Notes under the pieces: generated by a model
What the model saw: the letters and a program-made list of their open reading frames with translations, nothing else
The model's database searches: none
Told to the model about the DNA's origin: nothing
Assembly: GCA_026785765.1 (NCBI GenBank)
Contig: JAJAZK010000579.1
Span: forward strand, 1-5,875
From: Rhodoferax sp.
GTDB lineage: Bacteria; Pseudomonadota; Gammaproteobacteria; Burkholderiales; Burkholderiaceae_C
Reading direction: 5' to 3'
Length of the DNA stretch: 5,875 nucleotides
In this document: in pieces, positions 1-5,875 of the stretch
Layout of the letters: the number at the start of each line of letters is the position of its first letter
How positions within the stretch are numbered: the first letter of the stretch is position 1
Made by a program: the position numbers and the translations under genes

Positions 1-156
1 AGCGAGCGCCTTGGGGGCGGCCCGGCGGCGTTTATCGGAGTACCTTTGCCTGGCGGCTGCGGTAGCGAGCGCCTTGGGAGCGGCCCGGCGGCGTCTATCG
101 GAGTACCTTCGCCTGACGGCTGCGGTAGCGAGCGCCTTGGGGGCGGCCCGGCGGCG
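1..156. repeat. 63-bp direct tandem repeat, about 2.5 copies
   Basis: Copies lie at 1-63, 64-126 and 127-156 (first 30 bases of the unit only); the array may continue past the left edge. Copies 1 and 2 differ at four unit positions (16, 32, 47 and 53), all transitions. The partial third copy matches copy 1 at all 30 bases. The unit begins agcgagcgccttggg on the plus strand and is very GC-rich. The array stops one base before the dppD stop codon. The period is a multiple of three, so it keeps frame when copy number changes. The copies are adjacent with no unique spacers, so this is not CRISPR. It may be a local member of a dispersed genomic repeat family. Confidence 0.95.
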
Positions 157-161
157 CTCAT
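1..161 (-). CDS. 5' end of a downstream ORF, candidate DppF-type ATPase with repetitive N-terminus (partial)
   Basis: An ATG at 161-159 overlaps the dppD stop (160-158) as ATGA, and the frame stays open to the left edge (53 codons plus two bases). An upstream GGAA about nine bases before the ATG could serve as ribosome site. In dipeptide-type ABC operons the second ATPase (DppF/OppF) usually follows DppD, so that is the expected product, but no ATPase motif is visible yet. All visible residues after Met are a Pro/Arg/Gly-rich 21-residue repeat (unit close to AAGPPPRRSLPQPPGKGTPI plus one Asn or Asp), present about 2.5 times. It has no hydrophobic segment and looks disordered. The repeat may instead be noncoding, with the real dppF start further left. 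The four differences between repeat copies all change an amino acid, which does not suggest selection on the protein. Open frame and overlap are seen; product identity is inferred from context only. Confidence 0.35.
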   Translation of the reverse strand, partial: MSAAGPPPRRSLPQPSGEGTPIDAAGPLPRRSLPQPPGKGTPINAAGPPPRRS

Positions 162-1012
162 ATTGCCCATTCCGGCTGGCGGTCCAGGGTGGGCAGCGGA
201 TGGCGGTCGTCGCCCAGGCGCGGGAGGCAATTGAGCAAACCGCGTGTGTAGGGGTGTTGTGCGGCTGCCAGGTTGCCAGCCGAGACCTCTTCGACGATCT
301 TGCCCGCGTACATCACCAGGATGCGGTCGCAAAAAGTCGACACCAGGCGCAGGTCGTGCGAGATGAAGATCAGCCCCATGCCGCGCTGCACCACCAGTGC
401 GTCCAGGATCGCCAGCACCTGCAACTGCACCGTCACATCCAGTGCACTGGTGGGTTCGTCGGCGATCAGCAGTTCCGGGTCGGCAATCAGCATCATCGCA
501 ATCATCGCGCGTTGGCCCATGCCGCCGGAGACTTCATGCGGATAGAGCCGGTAGACGCGCTCTGGCTGGTCGATCTGCACCGCCTCCAGCGCCGCCATGG
601 CGCGTGCGCGGGCTTCGCGGCCGGACACCTTGCTGTGGGCACGCAGGGTTTCTTCAATCTGCGCGCCAATGGTCATGACCGGATTGAGCGAATACTTCGG
701 GTCCTGCAGCACCATGGCGATACGGCCGCCACGCATCTCGCGGCGTTGTTTCGGCGTGCAATGCAGCAGGTCCACGCCACGAAACTCCAGCCGCTTGGCG
801 CTGACCAGCCCTTCTGGCGCCGTCAGGCCAAGGATGGCACGGCCGGTTTGCGACTTGCCCGAACCCGACTCTCCCACAATTCCGAGCCGTTCGCGGCCCA
901 GCGTGAAAGACACGCCGCGCACCGCCTCGGTACGCCCGCCGTCGCGGTTCGGGAACGAAATGCGCAAGGCTTCGACGACCAGTACCGGATCAGGATTTGG
1001 TGTGCCGACCAT
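158..1012 (-). CDS. dppD: DppD-type peptide ABC transporter ATP-binding protein
   Basis: This is a cytoplasmic ATPase subunit that powers the importer formed with the two permeases upstream. From the chosen ATG it is 284 residues. Visible motifs are Walker A GESGSGKS (47-54), the Q-loop Gln in VLQDP (103), the ABC signature SGGMGQR (162-168), Walker B LLIADE (181-186), the D-loop SALD (189-192), the switch His in ISHD (219) and the oligopeptide-type C-terminal HPYTRGLL (253-260). The signature has Gly where SGGMRQR is most common. The chain ends about 24 residues after HPYT, shorter than the roughly 320-330 of E. coli DppD, and it lacks the Cys-rich tail; the ending looks natural, not frameshifted. 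An in-frame TTG at 1048 would add 12 residues (QRPALPAW...), but the ATG at 1012 is preceded by GGAA and gives a normal family N-terminus. A 174-bp gap separates it from dppC, unusual for this operon. The ATPase assignment is secure; the substrate is unknown. Confidence 0.93.
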   Translation of the reverse strand: MVGTPNPDPVLVVEALRISFPNRDGGRTEAVRGVSFTLGRERLGIVGESGSGKSQTGRAILGLTAPEGLVSAKRLEFRGVDLLHCTPKQRREMRGGRIAMVLQDPKYSLNPVMTIGAQIEETLRAHSKVSGREARARAMAALEAVQIDQPERVYRLYPHEVSGGMGQRAMIAMMLIADPELLIADEPTSALDVTVQLQVLAILDALVVQRGMGLIFISHDLRLVSTFCDRILVMYAGKIVEEVSAGNLAAAQHPYTRGLLNCLPRLGDDRHPLPTLDRQPEWAI

Positions 1013-1186
1013 ATCAGTGTTCCATGCCGGCAGGGCCGGGCGCTGCAAGCCACATGGTGACGCCCCCCATTCCAGGAGACCGCGGAACTGGCTTTGCCAG
1101 GCCGCCAGTCTCGTCCCCCCCCAGGGGGGAAGGCGCGCAGCGACTCAGGGGGGTCGTTCCCAAGGGGGTCGTTCCCAGGGGGGTCT
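1013..1186. repeat. dppC-dppD intergenic gap with C/G-run hairpins and 15-bp direct repeats
   Basis: No gene is supported here. On the plus strand, a run of eight C at 1115-1122, one A, then six G at 1124-1129 forms a near-perfect C/G hairpin. A 15-bp unit (gggggtcgttccca plus one base) repeats at 1149-1163 and 1164-1178, with a partial third copy at 1179-1185. A small inverted repeat, ctggc-ttt-gccag, lies at 1088-1100. The G-runs at 1124-1129, 1148-1153, 1164-1168 and 1178-1183 are on the template strand for the operon, so the mRNA carries C-runs. The repeat ends one base from the dppC stop. It resembles C/G-run intergenic repeats I associate with Comamonadaceae genomes, but that is recollection and not a search. 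There is no U-tract, so it is not a typical intrinsic terminator. Confidence 0.85.
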
Positions 1187-2107
1187 TCACTTGGCGCCTT
1201 TCGGATCCAGCGCATCGCGCAGCCCATCACCAAGCAGGTTGAACGCCAGGCTGACCAGAAAGATCGCGGCGCCCGGGGCTGCCGCCACCCACCACTGGTC
1301 GAGCACGTACAGGCGGCCGTTAGCTATCAGGGCGCCCCACTCCGGCATTGGCGGTTGTGCACCCAGACCCAGAAAACCCAGGCCGGCGGCGGTCAGGATG
1401 ATGCCCGCCATGTCCAGCGTGACGCGCACGATGACGGAGGACACACACAGCGGCATGATGTGGCGCAACACGATGCGCCAGGGAGACGCGCCAATCAACT
1501 GCACGGCGGCGATGTAGTCGGCCTGGCGGATGGTGAGTGTTTCGGCGCGGGCGATGCGGGCATATGGCGGCCAGGAAGTGATGGCAATCGCGATGACCGC
1601 ATTTTCGATGCCCGGCCCCAGGGCGGCGACAAAGGCGAGCGCCAGGATCAGGCGCGGGAAGGCCAGGAAGATGTCGGTGATGCGCATCAGCACCGCGTCG
1701 ACCCAGCCACCGGCATACCCGGCCACCGTACCGACCACCAGACCGATCGGAGCCGCCAGAATGGCTACCAACACCACGACGTAAAGAGTGATGCGCGAGC
1801 CATGGATCACGCGCGACAGGATATCGCGCCCCTGGTCGTCGGTGCCGAACCAGTGTGCTGCCGACGGTGGCAGAAGCCGCGTTGTGGTCAGGTCGCCAAT
1901 GTACGGAGAGTAGGGTGCCAGCACGTCGGCCAGGATTGCCACCAGGACCAGGGCCAATACGATGGCCAGACCCAACATCGCCAGTCGATTGCGCGCAAAG
2001 CCGCGCCAGGCACCGTAAGCGCGCCCCAGCGCGGCCTGGCGGCGCGACTGTGGCCCGTCCGACATCAGCCAGTCGTGCAGGCTCTCTTGGGTGACGGCGC
2101 CGGTCAT
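1187..2107 (-). CDS. dppC: DppC-type peptide ABC transporter permease
   Basis: This is an inner-membrane permease subunit of 306 residues, normal for the DppC/OppC family. A cytoplasmic N-terminus of about 40 residues precedes the first membrane helix (about 43-64, LAMLGLAIVLALVLVAILAD). The family hallmark HWFGTDDQGRDILSR follows at 85-99. The BPD_transp_1 core then begins with a helix at about 108-130. The cytoplasmic EAA-type loop that contacts the ATPases is at about 197-222 (ADYIAAVQLIGAS... through RHIMP). A final helix lies near the C-terminus (AAIFLVSLAFNLLGDGLRDALDP), ending in the typical LGDGLRDALDP. The ATG at 2107-2105 overlaps the dppB stop as ATGA, implying translational coupling; GAGGA within dppB lies about 11 bases upstream. 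It should pair with DppB as a heterodimeric channel. Nothing in it looks damaged. Confidence 0.95.
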   Translation of the reverse strand: MTGAVTQESLHDWLMSDGPQSRRQAALGRAYGAWRGFARNRLAMLGLAIVLALVLVAILADVLAPYSPYIGDLTTTRLLPPSAAHWFGTDDQGRDILSRVIHGSRITLYVVVLVAILAAPIGLVVGTVAGYAGGWVDAVLMRITDIFLAFPRLILALAFVAALGPGIENAVIAIAITSWPPYARIARAETLTIRQADYIAAVQLIGASPWRIVLRHIMPLCVSSVIVRVTLDMAGIILTAAGLGFLGLGAQPPMPEWGALIANGRLYVLDQWWVAAAPGAAIFLVSLAFNLLGDGLRDALDPKGAK

Positions 2108-3165
2108 CGCGACCGCGTCCTCGGGTCCAGCGTGCGGTATAGCAGGTCGGACAGCAGGTTGAGGCCGATGAAAATGGAGCCGACCACAATGGTGCCGCCC
2201 AACACTGCATTCATGTCGGCGTTTTGCAGCGAGTTGGTGATATACAGGCCCAGACCAGGCCAGGCAAAGACGGTCTCGGTCAGCACTGAGCCCTCCAGCA
2301 GGCCTGCGTAGGACAGGGCGATCACAGTGACCAGCGGCACCATCGCGTTGCGCAAGGCATGGCGCCAGATGATGCGGGTTTCGGACAGGCCTTTGGCGCG
2401 CGCCGCAATCACATATTCCTGGGCAAGTTCATTGAGCATGAAGGAACGTGTCATGCGGCTGATGTAGGCCAGCGAAAAATAGCCCAGCAGCGAAGCCGGC
2501 AGCACCAGATGCGACAACACATTGCCAAAGGCCTCCCATTCGCCCTGGCGCGCCGTGTCGAGCAACAGGAAGCCGCTGACCACTTTCACCGAATACTCGT
2601 AACTCACATCGATGCGTCCCGGGCCGGCGACCCAGTCCAGTTTGGCGTAAAACAACACTAGGCCCATCAGGCCGAGCCAGAAGATCGGCACGGAGTAACC
2701 GATCAGGCCCACGACCCGCACCACCTGATCGACCACACTGCCGCGGCGCACGGCCGCCCAGACACCCAGCGGGACACCAATGCCGGCCCCGATCAGGATG
2801 CCCAGCGTGGCCAGTTCGATGGTTGCCGGAAAGGTCTTGCGGATATCCTGCAGTACCGGGTTGGAGGTCAACACCGAGGTGCCGAAGTCGCCCTGCAGCA
2901 CCTTGCCCAGGTAAATGTAGAACTGCTCCCACAGCGGCTTGTTGAGCCCCAGTTCCTCGCGTACTTTGGCGATCACGTGTTCTGGCGCCCGGTCACCAAC
3001 GATAGCCAGCACCGGGTCGATCGGGATCACCCGGCCAATGAAGAAGGTGACCGCCAGCAGACCCAGGTAGGTCAGCAGGATGACCAGCAGGAAGTTGCCG
3101 GTGGACAGGAGCGCGCGGCGAGTGCGCAGCCCGCCGCTGGAGCCCGTCGGTGACGAGGTATTCAA
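2104..3165 (-). CDS. dppB: DppB-type peptide ABC transporter permease
   Basis: This is an inner-membrane permease subunit of 353 residues, close to the usual 305-340 for DppB/OppB. A Ser/Gly/Arg-rich cytoplasmic N-terminus (1-23) leads to the first helix (about 25-47, ending GRVIPIDP, a family landmark). A periplasmic segment with REELGLNKPLWEQFYIYL (69-86) and GDFGTS (92-97) follows, as expected for DppB. The multi-helix BPD_transp_1 core spans about 110-340, with the EAA-type loop at about 250-275 (EYVIAARAKGLS, then RHALRNAMVP). The C-terminus LLSDLLYRTLDPR is typical. The start is the TTG at 3165-3163, 19 bases after the binding-protein stop: there is no nearby ATG or GTG in frame, and moving inward would cut toward the first helix. 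The ribosome site is weak (GCGAG in a GC-rich stretch). The stop overlaps the dppC start. Function is secure; the exact start is moderate. Confidence 0.93.
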   Translation of the reverse strand: MNTSSPTGSSGGLRTRRALLSTGNFLLVILLTYLGLLAVTFFIGRVIPIDPVLAIVGDRAPEHVIAKVREELGLNKPLWEQFYIYLGKVLQGDFGTSVLTSNPVLQDIRKTFPATIELATLGILIGAGIGVPLGVWAAVRRGSVVDQVVRVVGLIGYSVPIFWLGLMGLVLFYAKLDWVAGPGRIDVSYEYSVKVVSGFLLLDTARQGEWEAFGNVLSHLVLPASLLGYFSLAYISRMTRSFMLNELAQEYVIAARAKGLSETRIIWRHALRNAMVPLVTVIALSYAGLLEGSVLTETVFAWPGLGLYITNSLQNADMNAVLGGTIVVGSIFIGLNLLSDLLYRTLDPRTRSR

Positions 3166-3184
3166 ACCCGCTCGCCGCCGGCTC

Positions 3185-4780
3185 TTACTTGGCGACCTTG
3201 AACATGTAAGTGGAGTCCGACGTCGGGCCGAGCTTCAGGTCTTTGACGTTGCTGCGGAAAGCTGCCACTTCGGTCTGCTGGTAGATCATGACGAAGGGGC
3301 TGTTCTTGCGGAAGTCGGCCTGCATTTTTTCGTAACTCTCTTTGCGCTTTTTGCCGTCGCGCTCAAGCGCGGCAGCATCGGCCTGTTTGGTCAGCTCGGG
3401 AATCTCCCAGGCGTTGCGCCAAGCCAGCGGTTTGGACTTGGGGGCGTCGGAGTTGTCCGGGTTGCGGGCAAAGGTGTCGGCATTGGTGTGCGGGTCCCAA
3501 TAGTCGGCACCCCATGAACCGATGTACATGTCGTGCTGGCGTGCGCGATATTTGGTCAGGGTCTGCTTGCCGTCACCCGGGATGATCTCGATGTCGATAC
3601 CGGCGCGTTTGGCGGTCTGCTGGAAGTTTTCCGTGATGCCCTGCACTGGCTGTGTGGTGCGCATATCGATCGAAACCTTGAAGCCATTCGGCAATCCGGC
3701 CTTGGCCAGCAGCTCCTTGGCCTTGTTGACGTCGAGCTTGTACGGTTTCTCGGTGCTGGCACCGAGCAGCCCGACTGGCAGGAAGTTCTGGTGCACCACG
3801 CCGATGTTCTTGATCAGGGTCTTGCCGATGGCGTCATAGTCGATGAGCCATTTCATGGCCTCGCGCACTTCCGGTTTCGCCAGATTGGCATTTTTCTGGT
3901 TCAGGCTGATATAGATCACGGTGCCCTTGGGTGTCGCCGTGGTCTTGATGTCCTTGTTCGTCGACATCGCGTCCAGGTCGGTCGGTGACAGGTTGCGCGC
4001 AATATCGATGTCGCCTTTTTCCAGCAGCAGGCGCTGGGTGGCGGCTTCCTTCACATGGCGGTAGATGACCCGCGCCAGTTTGGACTTGGCACCATAGTGG
4101 TTGTCGTTGCGTTCGAGCGCAACAATTTCATTGGCGCGCCACTCGCGCAGCTTCAAGGGGCCAGAGCCGGCGTAGTTGGTCTTGAGCCAGCCATAACCCC
4201 AGTCACCGTTTTTCTCGTTGGCCTGTACCAGTTTCCTGTCGACGATGGCGGCCACGTTGGCAGTCAGGCAGTTCAGCACGAAGGTTGGCGCGTAGGGCTT
4301 GTCGATCAGCAGAACGACGGTGAGCGGGTCGACCACGCGGATCTGGTTCTTGACATTGTCCTTGGTAAAGCCGAACTGGGTCAGGATGAATGCTGGCGTC
4401 TTGTCCAGGATCACTGCGCGTTGCAGCGAATAGGCCACGTCCTCGGCGGTGAGTGGGTTGCCGGATGCGAACTTCAGGCCCGGCTTGAGCACGAAGGTGT
4501 AGGTCTTGTCGTCGGGTGACACCGTCCACGATTTGGCGATGTCACCAATCAGTTTGGACGGATCGTTGACGTCGTAACGAATCAGGCGGTCGTAAGAGTT
4601 GCCCATGATCTCGCCGGCCGAAATTTCGAACGACTCGGCCGGGTCCATGGTGATGATGTCGTCGATGGCCCAGGCCACGACCAGAGTGTCTTTGGGGGTC
4701 GCAGCGAGCAGGTTGACCGGCAGGGCAAAGGCGGTAGCAACGACAAGCGCGGCAGCAGTTCGTACAAAAACAGGTCGCAT
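3185..4780 (-). CDS. Periplasmic family-5 (Dpp/Opp-type) ABC solute-binding protein
   Basis: This is the extracytoplasmic receptor that delivers ligand to the DppB/DppC permease; 531 residues, normal for SBP_bac_5. Residues 1-26 are a Sec signal peptide: basic start (MRPVFVR), hydrophobic core AAALVVATAFALPV, and likely cleavage near NLLA-A. There is no lipobox cysteine, so the product should be soluble in the periplasm. The family signature region is at 82-121 (AKSWTVSPDDKTYTF, LKPGLKFASGNPLTAEDVAYSLQR). Later family features include KGDIDIA, a VYISLNQ strand, PEVREAMKWLIDY, and GADYWDPHTN followed by an NPDNSD segment. The ATG at 4780 is chosen over an in-frame TTG at 4840 because it directly precedes the signal peptide and has GAGGAAA eight bases upstream of it (GAGG to ATG). 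The gene sits 64 bp after the asparaginase and 19 bp before dppB. The ligand is not readable from sequence; peptides are the family default, but the family also binds nickel, heme and opines. Confidence 0.95.
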   Translation of the reverse strand: MRPVFVRTAAALVVATAFALPVNLLAATPKDTLVVAWAIDDIITMDPAESFEISAGEIMGNSYDRLIRYDVNDPSKLIGDIAKSWTVSPDDKTYTFVLKPGLKFASGNPLTAEDVAYSLQRAVILDKTPAFILTQFGFTKDNVKNQIRVVDPLTVVLLIDKPYAPTFVLNCLTANVAAIVDRKLVQANEKNGDWGYGWLKTNYAGSGPLKLREWRANEIVALERNDNHYGAKSKLARVIYRHVKEAATQRLLLEKGDIDIARNLSPTDLDAMSTNKDIKTTATPKGTVIYISLNQKNANLAKPEVREAMKWLIDYDAIGKTLIKNIGVVHQNFLPVGLLGASTEKPYKLDVNKAKELLAKAGLPNGFKVSIDMRTTQPVQGITENFQQTAKRAGIDIEIIPGDGKQTLTKYRARQHDMYIGSWGADYWDPHTNADTFARNPDNSDAPKSKPLAWRNAWEIPELTKQADAAALERDGKKRKESYEKMQADFRKNSPFVMIYQQTEVAAFRSNVKDLKLGPTSDSTYMFKVAK

Positions 4781-4785
4781 GGGAA

Positions 4786-4792
4786 TTTCCTC
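4786..4792 (-). promoter_or_regulatory. Shine-Dalgarno site of the binding-protein gene
   Basis: GAGGAAA on the minus strand matches the anti-SD core, with GAGG ending eight bases before the ATG at 4780. It is the clearest ribosome site in the window and it decides the start of the binding protein. Its strength compared with the weak sites of dppB and dppD fits the usual need for excess binding protein. Confidence 0.8.
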
Positions 4793-4807
4793 ACAAATTA
4801 CAGGGTG

Positions 4808-4841
4808 TGGCAATCTGCCATTGTGCTCCATTGCGCGCAAT
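4808..4841. repeat. Two short inverted repeats in the asparaginase/binding-protein gap
   Basis: The 64-bp gap 4781-4844 contains a perfect 12-bp palindrome, attgcgcgcaat, at 4830-4841, three bases after the asparaginase stop. It also contains a 5-bp inverted repeat tggca-atc-tgcca at 4808-4820. The motif caatgg occurs twice on the minus strand between them. They could be a regulator site, an mRNA hairpin that tunes the ratio of asparaginase to binding protein, or chance. No U-tract follows, so a terminator is not supported. I also see no convincing -35/-10 pair. Confidence 0.4.
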
Positions 4842-4844
4842 CTG

Positions 4845-5867
4845 TTAGGTATTTTCCGGCTCGCTGCTGCTCAGCGTGAAAACCGGCTTGCGCGCGCCCA
4901 CCAGCAGTCCTGCGGCATTCAAGATGTTCTGTGCGCGCCAGGGCTGCAGCTCGGAACGCTGGGCATCGTCCAGCCAGCCGAGTTGCTCCATGACTTCGAC
5001 ACTAGCCGCATGCAAAGCCGGTTTGTTGGCGTCGATGATCTTGAGCGCAAACGCCTCGGCGCGGCTTTTGCTGCCCACCACCTGTACCCCGTCGGCGCCG
5101 ATCTTGCTGACCCAGTCGCCACGGCCAGCGCGCATGAAAGCCAGATCGTTGCGGGCGGTGCCCGATACCAGGTCGGGATGGCTGGTCATCGCGTCTCCCA
5201 ACAGTGCGAAGCTGGCGCCAAACTCGGAGTCCTGTGCGCCGCTGGCCAGGCGCGCATAACCGCGCGCCAGATTGGCCAGCGGCAGGTCGTAGTTGGGTGC
5301 CGAGCAACCGTCGATGCCGATACGGAAGTCGTCCACTGCCATGCCACAGGCACGCGCCACGTCGCGCCGGATGGCGACCTGCAGCGGGTGCGCCGGGTCC
5401 AGATAGGTGTCCAGCGCCAGGCCGTGTTGTACACAAAAGGCCAGGAAACCAGCGTGTTTGCCGCTGCAGTTGTTGTGCCGGGCGTCAAACACCGCGTCCG
5501 GCGGCGGGCAGGTTTCCAGCGCCGCGAAAATACCCGGCACATGGCAGCCACAACGCAGCGCGCTGGTGCTGAGTCCGGCTTTTGCCAACATGGTGGTGGC
5601 TTGCGCGACATGTTTGTCTTCGCCGTTGTGGCTGGCGCACAACATCGCGATCTGCTCGGGGCCAAAGCCGAAATGCGCCGCCCCACCGCTCTCCATGAAC
5701 GGTAACGCCTGCAAGGCCTTGAGCGTGGAACGCGAAAAGGTGCGCCACTGCGGATCACCGGCGTGGGCCAGCAAGCTGCCGTAACGGTTAACGACCGCAA
5801 CGGCGCCAAAGTGCAGGCATTCGGGCGTGCCGCCGCGGCTCAGTTCGATCAGTGGTACCAGGTTCAT
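4845..5867 (-). CDS. Class 3 (Rhizobium etli AnsA/ReAV-type) L-asparaginase
   Basis: The predicted reaction is hydrolysis of L-asparagine to aspartate and ammonia in the cytoplasm; no signal peptide is visible. The 340 residues cover the whole Asparaginase_II family (R. etli enzyme about 367). The catalytic map of the R. etli enzyme (Ser48/Lys51, Ser80/Lys263, Zn site Cys135/Lys138/Cys189, Asp187) appears here with a one-residue offset: Ser47 and Lys50 in STLK, Ser79 in ASHNGED, Cys134 and Lys137 in NNCSGKHAG, Asp186 and Cys188 in GIDGCSAPNYDLPL. Lys255 in VSKIGADGV is the probable second lysine. This family is unrelated to the E. coli type I/II and plant-type (Ntn) asparaginases. The ATG at 5867 begins MNLVPLIELSRGG, a normal N-terminus for the family, and the stop is TAA at 4847-4845. 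It is the first complete gene of the operon, 64 bp ahead of the binding protein, which suggests amide nitrogen release from imported peptides or amino acids. Residue matches come from memory of the structure paper and need alignment. Confidence 0.9.
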   Translation of the reverse strand: MNLVPLIELSRGGTPECLHFGAVAVVNRYGSLLAHAGDPQWRTFSRSTLKALQALPFMESGGAAHFGFGPEQIAMLCASHNGEDKHVAQATTMLAKAGLSTSALRCGCHVPGIFAALETCPPPDAVFDARHNNCSGKHAGFLAFCVQHGLALDTYLDPAHPLQVAIRRDVARACGMAVDDFRIGIDGCSAPNYDLPLANLARGYARLASGAQDSEFGASFALLGDAMTSHPDLVSGTARNDLAFMRAGRGDWVSKIGADGVQVVGSKSRAEAFALKIIDANKPALHAASVEVMEQLGWLDDAQRSELQPWRAQNILNAAGLLVGARKPVFTLSSSEPENT

Positions 5868-5875
5868 GGCTGCAT

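Noticed and set aside
1..156. CRISPR array
   Set aside because: The copies are directly adjacent 63-bp units with no unique spacers, and no cas gene is present.
1013..1048. TTG start at 1048 for dppD
   Set aside because: It would add a 12-residue leader without family character, and it lies next to repeat sequence. The ATG at 1012 gives a normal ATPase N-terminus, though TTG cannot be fully excluded.
1115..1129. Intrinsic terminator between dppC and dppD
   Set aside because: The C/G hairpin is followed by no T-tract on the minus strand, and termination here would separate the ATPase from its permeases.
1094..2311. Long plus-strand open frame of about 405 codons across the permease genes
   Set aside because: It lies antisense to dppC and dppB, which have clear family motifs. 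Its composition (Gln/Arg/His-rich) is typical of a GC-rich shadow frame. The other long plus-strand frames at 11-1060, 597-1517 and 4599-5705 were rejected for the same reason.
4781..4840. Upstream TTG start at 4840 for the binding protein
   Set aside because: It would put 20 non-hydrophobic residues before a complete signal peptide. The ATG at 4780 has a strong SD site at the right distance.
4781..4844. Sigma-70 promoter for the transporter genes
   Set aside because: TGTAAT could pass as a -10, but the hexamer 17 bases upstream (CACAAT) is a poor -35, and no other pair fits.

Overview
The window looks like chromosomal DNA of a high-GC (roughly 60-65% by eye) betaproteobacterium. The protein style, the operon order and the C/G-run intergenic repeats suggest Burkholderiales, perhaps Comamonadaceae. 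That placement comes from recognition, not from a search. Every gene I can support lies on the minus strand, so the operon reads from the right edge to the left.

In order of transcription: (1) 5867-4845, a complete asparaginase of the class 3 / Rhizobium etli AnsA-ReAV type (Asparaginase_II), with both Ser-Lys catalytic pairs and the Cys/Lys zinc-site residues apparently present. (2) 4780-3185, a periplasmic family-5 (Dpp/Opp-type) solute-binding protein with a Sec signal peptide and a good Shine-Dalgarno site. (3) 3165-2104, a DppB-type permease with a probable TTG start. (4) 2107-1187, a DppC-type permease overlapping the DppB gene by ATGA. (5) 1012-158, a DppD-type ATPase of a short C-terminal form. 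(6) 161 to beyond the left edge, an open frame whose ATG overlaps the dppD stop by ATGA. This is where the second ATPase (DppF) is expected, but the visible part consists entirely of a 21-residue repeat.

Together the genes describe a two-permease, two-ATPase ABC importer of the dipeptide/oligopeptide type with its own binding protein, preceded by an amidohydrolase that releases ammonia from asparagine. A reasonable inference is uptake of short peptides, possibly Asn-containing, coupled to asparagine use as a nitrogen source. The substrate cannot be read from the sequence.

The operon is tightly packed except at two places, both filled by low-complexity GC-rich repeats that begin one base after a stop codon. 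Positions 1-156 hold about 2.5 copies of a 63-bp tandem repeat directly after dppD. Positions 1115-1185 hold C/G-run hairpin sequence and 15-bp direct repeats directly after dppC. These repeats are the only part of the window that standard gene content does not explain. I see no RNA gene, transposase, CRISPR array, confident promoter or terminator, and no clear new biological system.
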